A stretch of DNA of 14,814 nt from Acidobacteriota bacterium (GTDB taxonomy: Bacteria > Acidobacteriota > Terriglobia > UBA7540): NCBI GenBank assembly GCA_021789565.1, contig JAJYJL010000053.1, forward strand, positions 1-14,814, given 5' to 3'. Below the pieces are notes generated by a model. The model searched no databases and was not told the DNA's origin. It saw only the letters and a program-made list of their open reading frames with translations. Positions 1 through 7,316 of this stretch are shown here, in pieces (position 1 is the first letter of the stretch; every line of letters begins with the position of its first letter). A program made the translations under genes and the position numbers.

Positions 1-656
1 GGATTGCACCGCAACCATAAGGGACCTTCCGATTTGCTCTCGGAAATTCATACCTGGAACTTCCTGAAGAAACCTGACTGTCATCGGAAATCTTGCCGGA
101 CGAAATCTCAAAACCACCTCTGCCATACAACTCGTTAAAAAGTGTTCATATATCTACTCGCACACCGGGTGCCAAAGTACGAAACTCTTCCGCGAACCGG
201 CTGATTGGGCTTTTTAATGGCATTGCATGCTTGTATCACTATGTTTTGCAACCAGTTAGAAATTGATGCACGTGATGAAATTTGCTGCAGCCTGAAAAAC
301 CCGATGGGCTGACCTGCTTCACATCATGCAAACTCATTCATGCTTGAGAACTGTCTTGCACCCCGTTTCGCTCGTTCCCTGAATTCCAGATGGCTGTAAC
401 CTCATGGCGCTTAATGCTCTAAGCTTTACTGGAGCAAAACGAGTAAGGCACAGGCGGACGAAGGAGCTTGCAGATAGATGCAGCGCTCTTGTGCAACCGA
501 TATTTGGGCTCAACCCGGAAGCGCTGTCCCCCAGGTGATTTCTTGAACTGGAGAACTTTGTCAGGAAATTGGACGGTGCGGACTCAGGGAAATCAAGGAT
601 CCACAGAAAACCGGCACCTGCCCATACGGATAAACCTGCCTGCCCGCCGGCGAGTC
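1..656. other. Left-edge region without a convincing gene
   Basis: No reading frame here resembles a protein family I recognise. Base composition is visibly more AT-rich in the first 330 bases than in the coding parts of the window. One minus-strand frame (660 to 334) begins with an ATG overlapping the stop of the 133-residue gene at 657 as ATGA, but it lacks a ribosome binding site at normal distance and its Ser/Arg/Leu-rich composition looks like a non-coding shadow. No RNA gene, repeat array or clear terminator was seen. Confidence 0.4.
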
Positions 657-1058
657 TCATGCTTTACCGGCAAAAACCTTCTCTACCCAGGGCGCAGGGC
701 TCTGAACGTGGAAGATGCTGATGGGCTCAACCTCAAGAGCTGCGACCTCGTCCGCAAGGGAAATCGCCAGAATTTCGTCCGAAACAACCAGGTTGCTCGG
801 GCTGTCATTTGCGTGGATCAGGAGGCCGTCAATACCCTCCTGCGAACCTCCCGGAACTTTTGTCTGCCTTGCCTTCAGCAGGTACGAAATCGGGTCAAGG
901 CCCTGAACAACAGAATCCTTTTTGTGCTGTGGGCGTGCACTGAAGGCATAAGAATCAGCGTCTCGGACCGCATCTTCTGCCGCGCGCCTTTTTAATTCCC
1001 TCGCGTCCAGTTGCTCCGCGTCCCTTGTGCCGTATTTCAGCTCAGTAAAGTTTTTCAA
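657..1058 (-). CDS. Hypothetical 133-residue protein, TTG start, coupled to the AAA+ regulator
   Basis: I do not recognise this protein. A TTG at 1058-1056 overlaps the TGA of the upstream regulator (1057-1055) as TTGA, and a purine-rich GGGAGAGGG lies just ahead at ribosome-binding distance, so translational coupling is likely. The product starts MKNFTELKYGTRDAEQL and is soluble: a charged Lys/Arg/Glu/Asp/Ala-rich N-terminal half (about residues 1-45) that should be helical, then a mixed region with short hydrophobic stretches (for example VVSDEILAISLADEVAALEV). No signal peptide, membrane segment or cysteine pattern is visible. The frame stays open far upstream inside the regulator gene, but those codons look like antisense or out-of-frame sequence, which argues for the internal TTG. 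It could also be a spurious frame. If real, it probably works with the regulator. Confidence 0.42.
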   Translation of the reverse strand: MKNFTELKYGTRDAEQLDARELKRRAAEDAVRDADSYAFSARPQHKKDSVVQGLDPISYLLKARQTKVPGGSQEGIDGLLIHANDSPSNLVVSDEILAISLADEVAALEVEPISIFHVQSPAPWVEKVFAGKA

Positions 1059-2098
1059 TTTTCCCTCTCCCGCCTCACGTTGATTCTTTCGGGTGGCATT
1101 CCGGCCTCCTTGATCTTGTAAAGCAGCGTTCGGTAACTGATGTTCAACATACGGGCCGTCAGCTTCCGGTTCCATTGAGTTTCCCGAAGAGTTTTGAAAA
1201 TGATTTTGCGTTCAACTTCCCGCGCTTCCTGCTTCGCCAGCATCTTCAATGACATGCCTCGGGCGGAGAAAACCAGGTGTGCGTGCGTCGGGGCCGACTG
1301 TACGACCAGATCATCAATGATCTTGCCCTCGGAACCCAGAAGGACATAACGTTTGATCACGCCGGATAATTCACGGATGTTCCCAGGCCAGTCGTATCCT
1401 TGAAGGGCATCGACGAGGCGGGTGGAAGGGGCGGGAGTACTTGAATCCAGTTCCCGACGATAGCTTTCCCAGAAATAGCTCGCCAACCCCGGAATGTCCT
1501 CGCATCGAGCCCGCAAGGGCGGCAGGTGCAGGCTGACAACGTTGATAGAGTAGAAGAGGTCCTCACGAAAGTTTCCAAGGCGCATCTCCTGTTCAAGATC
1601 ATTCCGGGTGCTGCAGATTACGCGAAACAGCGGTGGAGCATAATCGGATGCATCGAGACCGGGAAGCTTGTCGTCGTGCAGCAACTGCGCCAGAGTACGC
1701 TGAGAAGCAGAATTCAGCTCAGCCACCTCATCAAAAAAAAGTGTCCCGATGCAACCAGGGCTTGCCGGAACTCCGTGGGCATGATGACCATTTCCACCGG
1801 CACCTTTAACTTCCTGGCGCGGAGGCATAAAACTGACGCTCTTGCGCCATCCGGCTCGTCCTGCAGGGCTTACCTTGTGAAAAGGAGTGGCCTCCCCAGG
1901 GGACCTTTTGTGAATCAGCCTGGCCAGAACCTCTTTTCCACTGCCAGCTTCTCCACGGATGAGAACAGGAACATCGGCATAAGCGATCTTCTCGAGTTTG
2001 ACCCTGAGTTCGTTCATGGCGTTGGAATCGCCAAGGATTGCTTCTTCCGGAGGGAGAAGTCCATAACGGGTTGTGACATCCCTGTCTTCTCTGGCCAC
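1055..2098 (-). CDS. bEBP-like AAA+ transcriptional regulator without receiver and without GAFTGA loop
   Basis: Member of the sigma-54 activator (bEBP) AAA+ family with a Fis-type DNA-binding end. Counting from the GTG at 2098 (347 residues): Walker A GEAGSGKE at about 49-56, Walker B GTLFFDEV at 118-125, the FREDLFY arginine segment near 177, the WPGNIREL sensor II motif near 237 and a Fis-like helix-turn-helix at about 297-335 (NRKLTARMLNISYRTLLYKI). The GTG is preferred because GAGG stands nine bases upstream; a TTG six bases earlier is too close, and an in-frame TAG directly precedes it. Two oddities are seen. There is no N-terminal receiver, GAF or PAS sensor. The stretch between Walker A and Walker B (about 74-117) has normal length but lost the ESELFG and GAFTGA motifs used to contact sigma-54. 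It may regulate without sigma-54 or be decaying. The gene is divergent from the stressosome operon. Confidence 0.75.
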   Translation of the reverse strand: MAREDRDVTTRYGLLPPEEAILGDSNAMNELRVKLEKIAYADVPVLIRGEAGSGKEVLARLIHKRSPGEATPFHKVSPAGRAGWRKSVSFMPPRQEVKGAGGNGHHAHGVPASPGCIGTLFFDEVAELNSASQRTLAQLLHDDKLPGLDASDYAPPLFRVICSTRNDLEQEMRLGNFREDLFYSINVVSLHLPPLRARCEDIPGLASYFWESYRRELDSSTPAPSTRLVDALQGYDWPGNIRELSGVIKRYVLLGSEGKIIDDLVVQSAPTHAHLVFSARGMSLKMLAKQEAREVERKIIFKTLRETQWNRKLTARMLNISYRTLLYKIKEAGMPPERINVRREREN

Positions 2099-2770
2099 GT
2101 GCAACTACCTCTGCTGAGTGTCAACCTGAGAGTTCGAGAGCACATCGCCTTCCAAAAGTTCCGTGCCTTGTATCCGGGCCGGACCCTGACTTCGAAATCC
2201 TCCTGTAACATTCTTGTGTTGTGGGGTTTGCGTCTTTCTGGCGGTGAGGATTGCCCCGTCGCTGGCCTCCGTTTCAAAGGGCGGACTGCACGCAAACTCC
2301 TTCCGTCTACGGAAATGTTTTGCAGCAGGCAACCGGCAACCTTGAAAGTCTATGCAGGCAGCCTGGATCCTGGGGCCGGGCGGAGAGTCGGGGCGCTTTT
2401 CTCGAAGCGGCTGTCCCCTTCCAGCTCCGATGCAGACGTCCAAATCACCAACGCCCACGCCCGCATGCGGTTATAATTCAAAAGGGTTTGACACTTTGCC
2501 CGATATAGGGCAAAACTCTAGACGATGAAGTAACGTCAGGGGTGCATGATGATTTCCTTGCAATGCACCAACATTTCGCAGCTATGCTGACAAGCACAAC
2601 GCCTTCCGGACCAACTTTTGGCTGCAGAGTGACCGAATGCCCATTGAAGACCGTCCGTGTTTCGCCGGGTTGTCCGTCAATGCCCGTAGTTCAATAATCG
2701 GCCATTACAGCTACCGCGTAGTTCCGGGGCCAGAATAAGGTTTAACCAGCGCGAAGGAGGGATATCTTCC
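2099..2770. other. Intergenic region between divergent regulator and stressosome operon
   Basis: About 670 bases without a supported gene. The minus-strand frame directly upstream of the regulator is in phase with it but separated by a TAG and shows no receiver motifs, so it is not an obvious lost N-terminus. The region holds a 10-base palindrome CCGCATGCGG at 2461-2470, a TTGACA hexamer at 2488-2493, the inverted repeat at 2495-2514 and the rsbR ribosome binding site AGGAGG at 2755-2760. The promoters of both divergent units should lie here but cannot be fixed with certainty. Confidence 0.4.
2488..2514. promoter_or_regulatory. TTGACA hexamer with adjacent perfect inverted repeat (operator-like)
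   Basis: TTGACA at 2488-2493 is immediately followed by TTTGCCC-GATATA-GGGCAAA, a perfect 7-base inverted repeat with a 6-base spacer at 2495-2514. The arrangement resembles an operator sitting on or just downstream of a -35 element, but no good -10 follows at 16-18 bases (best CAAAAC or AAAACT). It lies about 260 bases ahead of rsbR. Seen: the repeat. Inferred: that a regulator binds there. Confidence 0.3.
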
Positions 2771-3673
2771 ATGTCTGCAGTCAGAAAGAAAACCAAACGT
2801 TCTCGATCCCAGCGCGGGTCCTCTGATGTCTTTTCTGAACTGGTCGCTCATTTGCGCAAGAACCGGGCTCTGCTTCAGGAGGAATGGGCGCAACGCATTT
2901 CTGAAGCCCGGCTATTAACGACCATGCGCGATGAGGAGATTCTTACTGAAACGACTTCCATCTATGACAACTACGTCGACGTCCTCGAAACCGGAGCCGT
3001 CGAGGCCTTGGAAGCCTACGCCCGCAACCTCTCCGAACGGATCATTCCTCGCGGCGTGGAAACTCATGAAGTCGTCGGCATTGTTCTTCTCCTGCGCGAC
3101 GTGCTGCTGCGCTCGCTCTTTCGGCAATTCCAATCGAGCTTTGAGCTGCTCTCGCGGATGCTGGACGCCTTCGAGCCTGCCGCCCGCCGGATCACGGTCA
3201 CCGTGGCGGTGGGGTTTGTTCACGAACGTGAGAGAATCATCCACGCGCAGCAGGATGCCATCCGGGAACTCTCCACCCCGGTCCTGCCCGTCCGCGAGGG
3301 CCTTCTCATCCTGCCTATCGTCGGGGTCATTGATCCCCAGCGCGCGCGCCAGCTGACCGGGCAACTCCTGCGAGGCATCCGTGCCAACCGCGCCAAGGTT
3401 GTGGTGATAGATATTACGGGCGTCCCTTCCATCAACTCAACCGTCGCCAACCACTTGGTGCTGACGGTGGAGGCCGCCCGTCTGCTGGGAGCAACAGCCA
3501 TTGTGACAGGGTTGTCCCCTGAAATTGCTCAGACATTAGTAACGCTTGGCGTCGACCTGACCAAAATGAACACGGTCTGCGACCTGCGCGGTGGAATCGA
3601 AGAGGCCGAGAACGCGCTGGGGTTTAAAGTGACTCGGACCGACGGATCACCGGATGAGGAGAAAGGCTGGTAA
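2771..3673 (+). CDS. rsbR: RsbR-type stressosome sensor/scaffold (helical N-domain + STAS)
   Basis: 300-residue RsbR-family protein, the sensory scaffold of the stressosome. Residues about 20-160 form an all-helical sensor region resembling the N-terminal domain of RsbRD-type paralogues rather than a recognisable PAS domain; residues 165-285 are a STAS domain that should pack with RsbS in the core. The STAS part closely follows Bacillus RsbRA (IVGVIDPQRAR, VVIDITGVPSINSTVANHL, SPEIAQTLVTLGVDL). The two RsbT phosphorylation sites of RsbRA, Thr171 and Thr205, align by eye with Pro189 and Ser223, so the first site is lost and the second is a serine. AGGAGG stands 10 bases before the ATG. It is first in an operon: rsbS begins four bases after the stop. 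The short Lys/Arg-rich start is not a signal peptide. Paralogue subtype is uncertain; family is clear. Confidence 0.93.
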   Translation: MSAVRKKTKRSRSQRGSSDVFSELVAHLRKNRALLQEEWAQRISEARLLTTMRDEEILTETTSIYDNYVDVLETGAVEALEAYARNLSERIIPRGVETHEVVGIVLLLRDVLLRSLFRQFQSSFELLSRMLDAFEPAARRITVTVAVGFVHERERIIHAQQDAIRELSTPVLPVREGLLILPIVGVIDPQRARQLTGQLLRGIRANRAKVVVIDITGVPSINSTVANHLVLTVEAARLLGATAIVTGLSPEIAQTLVTLGVDLTKMNTVCDLRGGIEEAENALGFKVTRTDGSPDEEKGW

Positions 3674-3676
3674 AGC

Positions 3677-4057
3677 ATGCAGGTTCCAATTCTCAAGCAG
3701 GGACCCTACCTGATCGCTTCCGTGCAGGCGGCCTTGAAGGATGCTGACCTGATCGGCCTTCGGGATGCCCTGACCGAACAGGTCGGGATCTATCGGTCTC
3801 GCGGCGTGATTGTCGATGTCACAGCTCTGGATGTCCTCGACTCATTCGCCTGCCGAACGCTGAGTGACATCGCCAGCATGATCCGATTGCGGGGAGCGCA
3901 GACGGTGATCGTCGGCATCCAGCCCGAGGTCGCTTTTTCAATGGTTCAATTAGGGCTCAAGCTGGAAGGCGTGGCAACTGCACTCGACCTGGAAGAAGGT
4001 CTCGAGTACATGAAGCGAAGAACGAAACGGATCCACCATGGCCTGGACGAGAAATGA
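3677..4057 (+). CDS. rsbS: RsbS stressosome STAS protein
   Basis: A single STAS domain fills all 126 residues, the length expected for RsbS. It co-assembles with RsbR in the stressosome and captures RsbT while unphosphorylated. The phosphoserine motif is intact: Ser56 in DVTALDVLDSFACR corresponds to Ser59 of Bacillus RsbS. The conserved VGIQPEVAFSMVQLGL and TALDLEEGLEYMKR segments are also typical. A GAGGAGAAAGG sequence near the end of rsbR supplies the ribosome binding site, so the two are likely co-translated. The end overlaps the start of rsbT by about 20 bases. Bacillus RsbS is an RsbT antagonist; with no RsbU or sigma-B gene nearby, the downstream partner here is expected to be the histidine kinase encoded three genes on. 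Confidence 0.95.
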   Translation: MQVPILKQGPYLIASVQAALKDADLIGLRDALTEQVGIYRSRGVIVDVTALDVLDSFACRTLSDIASMIRLRGAQTVIVGIQPEVAFSMVQLGLKLEGVATALDLEEGLEYMKRRTKRIHHGLDEK

Positions 4058-4448
4058 AGTCCGAGTGATGATCAAGTCGGATGAAGACATTCTCGCCGCC
4101 CGGCAGGAAGGCCGTCAACTGGCGGGTCGTTTGGGCTTTGGCTCCTCGGAACTGGCGGTGATCGCGACGTCCATCTCAGAACTGGCGCGCAACCTCCTGC
4201 TTTATGCGAAAAACGGATGCATCGTCTGCTGGGCGATTGAGAGGGAACCCAAAAAAGGCATCGTGATTCAGGCCACGGATGAAGGCCCCGGCATTCCAGA
4301 CGTCGACGTCGTGCTGAGGGACGGCTATTCTACCTCCGGGGGCCTGGGCCTGGGTCTGCCGGGTGTACGGCGGATGATGGATGAGTTTGCCATCGTTTCC
4401 CACAAAGGCCGCGGGACAACGGTGACCACAATCAAATGGAGGGAATGA
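4038..4448 (+). CDS. rsbT: RsbT switch kinase (GHKL serine/threonine kinase)
   Basis: 136-residue GHKL-fold ATPase matching RsbT along its whole length. Motifs: N box SELARN with Asn52, G1 box ATDEGPGIPD at 79-88, the DGYSTSGGLGLGLPG G2 box at 95-109, and the C-terminal TTIKWRE, very close to Bacillus RsbT. It should phosphorylate RsbS Ser56 and RsbR Ser223, then leave the stressosome and activate a partner. It overlaps rsbS by about 20 bases and rsbX by a few bases, so its level is tied to theirs. The ATG at 4038 is supported because similarity to Bacillus RsbT already begins at EVRVMI, close to an internal ATG; a later start would remove that. In the absence of RsbU, the proposed partner is the RsbU-N-like end of the kinase encoded at 5050. 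Confidence 0.95.
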   Translation: MAWTRNEVRVMIKSDEDILAARQEGRQLAGRLGFGSSELAVIATSISELARNLLLYAKNGCIVCWAIEREPKKGIVIQATDEGPGIPDVDVVLRDGYSTSGGLGLGLPGVRRMMDEFAIVSHKGRGTTVTTIKWRE

Positions 4449-5053
4449 TTTCGAACCTCGTCGAATGGGGAGTGGCGGAAAGGCACATGCCGGGCGAAAC
4501 TCTGTCCGGTGACCTCCACATGGTCAAACCGCTGAAAACCGGAGTGCTTTTGGCCGTTGCCGACGGGCTGGGCCATGGCAAAGCGGCGGCAGAAGCCGCA
4601 AGGCTCGCCCTGAATGCAGTGGAGGAAAATGCTCACAAGCCGCTGGTTGAGGTCATGGAGAATTGCAGCAGGAAATTGCGTGGAACACGCGGGGCAGTGA
4701 TGAGCCTGGCCGTTCTGAATGTTCTGAACAACTCCATGGAATGGCTGGGCGTAGGCAACGTTGAAGGCGTGCTGGTGCGTTCGGCACCGGGCGGAAAACC
4801 TGCCAGAGAGTCTCTGCTGTTGTCCAGCGGAGTCGTGGGGGGCAAACTGCCTCCGTTGCGCACGGCCTCCCTGGAGATTACACGCGGGGACACTCTGGTA
4901 TTTGCAACCGACGGTATCCAGCGTGGATTTGAGGACAACATGGTCCTCCTCAAGGGGCCGCAGGAGACCGCACAAGACATTCTCGATCGTGACGGGCTGG
5001 CAACCGACGACGCACTGGTGCTTGTCGCCACCTTTCAGGGGAGGCCGCAATGA
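4436..5053 (+). CDS. rsbX: RsbX-like PP2C/SpoIIE-type phosphatase
   Basis: 205-residue PP2C-family serine phosphatase of the small SpoIIE/RsbX type, close to the usual RsbX length. Metal-binding acidic motifs are in place: SGD with Asp26, ADGLGHG with Asp43, FATDGI with Asp159 and TDDAL with Asp191/192, plus TRGAVMSLAVL in the core. RsbX removes phosphate from the stressosome proteins and resets the switch. Two starts are possible: ATG 4436, or ATG 4445, which overlaps the rsbT stop as ATGA. GGAGG sits between them, so it serves neither at ideal spacing. No sensor domain is attached, which fits RsbX better than RsbU. The stop overlaps the kinase start as ATGA, so it is coupled to the next gene. 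Assignment as RsbX rather than another PP2C rests on operon position and domain content. Confidence 0.88.
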   Translation: MEGMISNLVEWGVAERHMPGETLSGDLHMVKPLKTGVLLAVADGLGHGKAAAEAARLALNAVEENAHKPLVEVMENCSRKLRGTRGAVMSLAVLNVLNNSMEWLGVGNVEGVLVRSAPGGKPARESLLLSSGVVGGKLPPLRTASLEITRGDTLVFATDGIQRGFEDNMVLLKGPQETAQDILDRDGLATDDALVLVATFQGRPQ

Positions 5054-6381
5054 ATGCCAGCCAGCGCGACCTTATGAACCAGTATGCGGCAGCTCTGCGG
5101 GGCTACCTGGAAAAGACAGACGAGGCGTTGCTGGAAGAAGCCTATGAGCTGGGCCGGCGCGCGTTGCGACTGGAAATCAGCCTGATCGAGATGGTCACCC
5201 TCCATTCCGACGCGCTTAACCGCGCTCTCTCACAAATGGCCGACGTGGCGGATATCTCCGGAACACTGAAAGCTTCCGCAAAATTTCTAATCGAAACGCT
5301 GACCCCATACGAAATGACGATCAGCGGGTACCGTGAAACCAACGCCGCGTTGCAGGCCAGCGAAGAACGCTACCGGGAACTGTTCGAAAACGCGAATGAC
5401 ATTGTTTTTACGGTGGACGCCGAAGGCAGGCTGACGTCCATCAACAGGGCCGGCGAAAGGCTCACCGGATACCGGCGTGACGAGCCTCCTCCCAGCCCGG
5501 TCAATCTCCTGCCTATGGAACATATCGAGGAAGCGGCCAAGATGTTCGGCCACTTGAAGGCGGGGGGCGATCCGCTGACACGTGAGCTCGAGATTCTGAC
5601 AAAAGACGGGCACCCGCTGACCGTTGAGGTCAGCGCCCGTCCCATCCTGAATGGAGGGGACGTAATCGGCATCCAGGGTATCGCCCGCGACGTCTCGGAG
5701 CGCAAGCGTGCTGAGCAGGCCCTGCACCGGCTGAATGAAGCCCTGGAAGAACGCGCCAAGCACATTGCCCATGAGCTCCATGATGAGGCCAGCCAGCTCC
5801 TGGTCTCGGTCCATATCGCCATTGATGGGATGGTGAATACCTTGCCGCCATCCGGCCAACAGACGATCGGCGAAATCAAGGAACTGATCGAGCGGATTGA
5901 AACCGAATTAAGGCGACTTTCCCATGAGCTGCGCCCTACCATTCTGGATGATCTCGGGTTGGTTCCCGCAATCGAGTTCTTGACCCAGGGCATTTCAAAG
6001 CGATTCGGAATTCCTATTGCCGTCGAGGGAGATACGAGCGGGCGGCTTCCACCCCAAGTGGAGGTCGCACTCTACCGCATCGTTCAGGAGGCCCTGAACA
6101 ATATCACGAAACACGCCAGGGCCAGTCATGTTACGGTTCGGCTGCAAAAAGAGGATAGCAAGATCCATTTGACCGTTAACGATGATGGCACCGGCTTTGA
6201 TGTCCAATCCGTCATGGGACAGAAAGGAAGGTCCGGCCTGGGGCTGATCGGGATCAGAGAACGACTGATTCCCTTGCGAGGGGAATGTATAATTAAATCA
6301 AGCCCAGGCAAAGGTACGGAAATCTCAGTTCAGGTTCCATCGGAGGGAAAAGATGCCTATACGTATCCTTCTGGCAGATGA
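5050..6381 (+). CDS. Histidine kinase with RsbU-N-like domain, PAS domain and HisKA_3/HATPase
   Basis: 443-residue cytoplasmic NarL-family histidine kinase with no membrane segment or signal peptide. Residues 10-100 form a helical domain resembling the N-terminal RsbT-binding domain of RsbU (YAAALRGYLEKTDEALLEE and FLIETLTPYEMTISGY compare well by eye with the Bacillus protein). Residues about 103-218 are a PAS domain with the usual DVSERKRAEQAL ending. The HisKA_3 dimerisation helix has the phosphoacceptor His244 in HELHDEASQ, followed by SHELRPTILDDLGL. The HATPase_c domain shows EALNNITKHA, NDDGTGFD and SGLGLIGIRER. Its start overlaps the rsbX stop as ATGA and its end overlaps the next response-regulator gene by 29 bases. 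The inferred job is to receive the released RsbT and phosphorylate the adjacent regulator. The last dozen residues look unconserved. Kinase assignment is firm; the RsbT link is inference. Confidence 0.93.
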   Translation: MNASQRDLMNQYAAALRGYLEKTDEALLEEAYELGRRALRLEISLIEMVTLHSDALNRALSQMADVADISGTLKASAKFLIETLTPYEMTISGYRETNAALQASEERYRELFENANDIVFTVDAEGRLTSINRAGERLTGYRRDEPPPSPVNLLPMEHIEEAAKMFGHLKAGGDPLTRELEILTKDGHPLTVEVSARPILNGGDVIGIQGIARDVSERKRAEQALHRLNEALEERAKHIAHELHDEASQLLVSVHIAIDGMVNTLPPSGQQTIGEIKELIERIETELRRLSHELRPTILDDLGLVPAIEFLTQGISKRFGIPIAVEGDTSGRLPPQVEVALYRIVQEALNNITKHARASHVTVRLQKEDSKIHLTVNDDGTGFDVQSVMGQKGRSGLGLIGIRERLIPLRGECIIKSSPGKGTEISVQVPSEGKDAYTYPSGR

Positions 6382-6985
6382 TCATCAAATGGTCCGCCAG
6401 GGGTTGAGGGCCCTTCTTGAGCAGGAGGGATTCAAGGTGGTAGGCGAAGCCGCCGACGGCCATCAGGCCACCCGACTGGCTCAGGAATTGTCGCCCGACG
6501 TCGCCGTGCTTGACCTGGCCATGCCCTTGATGAACGGGATTGGCGCGGCCAAGGCCATCAACCAGGCAAGCCCGCAAACCAAAGTGGTCGTCCTGACCAT
6601 GCACACTGAAGCTCAATACGTCCTGGAGGCACTGCGCGCCGGGATCAGAGGTTATGTGCTGAAAAGCCGCGCGGCCGCAGAACTGGTCCAGGCCATTCGC
6701 GAAGTTTCAAGAAACTCAACTTTCCTGAGTTCGGACATCTCGGACACGGTTGTCGATGCTTACCTGAACAAAGTCGATGTTCCCAGCGATACGTTGAGCC
6801 CTCGGGAGCTTCAAGTCCTGCAACTGGTCGCCGAGGGAAAAACAACCAAAGAGGTGGCTGCCCTGTTGAACATCAGCGTGAAAACAGCCGAATCACATCG
6901 AACACGGATCATGGAAAAGCTCGACATCCACGAAACCGCCAGCCTCGTACGGTATGCCATTCGCCGCGGCTTAGTCCAGCCCTGA
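6353..6985 (+). CDS. NarL/FixJ-type response regulator (receiver + LuxR HTH)
   Basis: 210-residue response regulator. The receiver (1-125) has the acidic pair Asp9/Asp10, phosphoacceptor Asp54 in AVLDLAMP, Thr82 and Lys104. A linker of about 20 residues leads to a LuxR-type helix-turn-helix at 147-210 (TLSPRELQVLQLVAEGKTTK, ISVKTAESHRTRIMEKL). It is the natural partner of the HisKA_3 kinase, whose coding end it overlaps. GGAGGG at 6342-6347 stands five bases before the ATG. It is the transcriptional output of the operon; target promoters cannot be named from the sequence, though autoregulation of the 2771-6985 operon is possible. No terminator with a clear stem and T-run follows. Confidence 0.95.
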   Translation: MPIRILLADDHQMVRQGLRALLEQEGFKVVGEAADGHQATRLAQELSPDVAVLDLAMPLMNGIGAAKAINQASPQTKVVVLTMHTEAQYVLEALRAGIRGYVLKSRAAAELVQAIREVSRNSTFLSSDISDTVVDAYLNKVDVPSDTLSPRELQVLQLVAEGKTTKEVAALLNISVKTAESHRTRIMEKLDIHETASLVRYAIRRGLVQP

Positions 6986-7316
6986 TCACCTGCCAGCAAG
7001 GTCTCTCGCCTCATGCTCCATGGCGATCCCGAGGTGATTTTTAAGGTCTTTACCGGATTGACCACCAACTTTATTGGAGAATAGGATTCAAATGCGCGAC
7101 GAGCGCTACCCCACTACCTCGCGCAAAGCTGGCCGGGCTCCGAGTTTAGCGCAAGCATGACCTCAGGGTAGCGAGCTTGAACATTCGAGTTTTACAGTGC
7201 GGCTCATGTACTGGGTTCAGCAGACGGATAACAATCTTTCATATCCTCCTGAAAGTGCCAGGTGGTAATTCGCGGGGTTCCGGAATATGGGTTTTACACG
7301 AGGGGGATAGCGGAAA
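6986..7316. other. Gap between response regulator and orphan receiver
   Basis: About 330 bases with no supported gene. A 22-codon frame begins at the ATG at 7092 (MRDERYPTTSRKAG) behind a TTGGAGAAT sequence; it is too short and unrelated to known families to call. The distance to the next gene suggests a separate promoter there, but I could not identify a good -35/-10 pair. GAGGGGG at 7300-7306 is the ribosome binding site of the receiver gene. Confidence 0.35.

Noticed and set aside
334..660. 108-codon minus-strand frame with ATGA overlap to the 133-residue gene
   Set aside because: The overlap is suggestive, but there is no ribosome binding site at normal distance and the composition is Ser/Arg/Leu-rich without any family pattern. 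Left uncalled.
1526..2476. 316-codon plus-strand frame
   Set aside because: It is antisense to the AAA+ regulator, whose minus-strand translation carries clear Walker, sensor and HTH motifs; the plus-strand product shows no family pattern.
2472..2477. Perfect TATAAT on the plus strand upstream of rsbR
   Set aside because: No -35-like hexamer at 16-18 bases (the sequence there is GC-rich CAACGC) and no extended -10; taken as chance.
2484..2500. Possible sigma-54 (-24/-12) promoter, GGG...TTTGCC
   Set aside because: The GG-to-GC spacing is one base off the required register and the TGGCAC element is poor.
4325..5050. 241-codon minus-strand frame opposite rsbX
   Set aside because: Low-complexity composition and antisense to a well-supported phosphatase.
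7092..7160. 22-codon frame between the response regulator and orphan receiver
   Set aside because: Too short, no conserved pattern, ordinary for random sequence.
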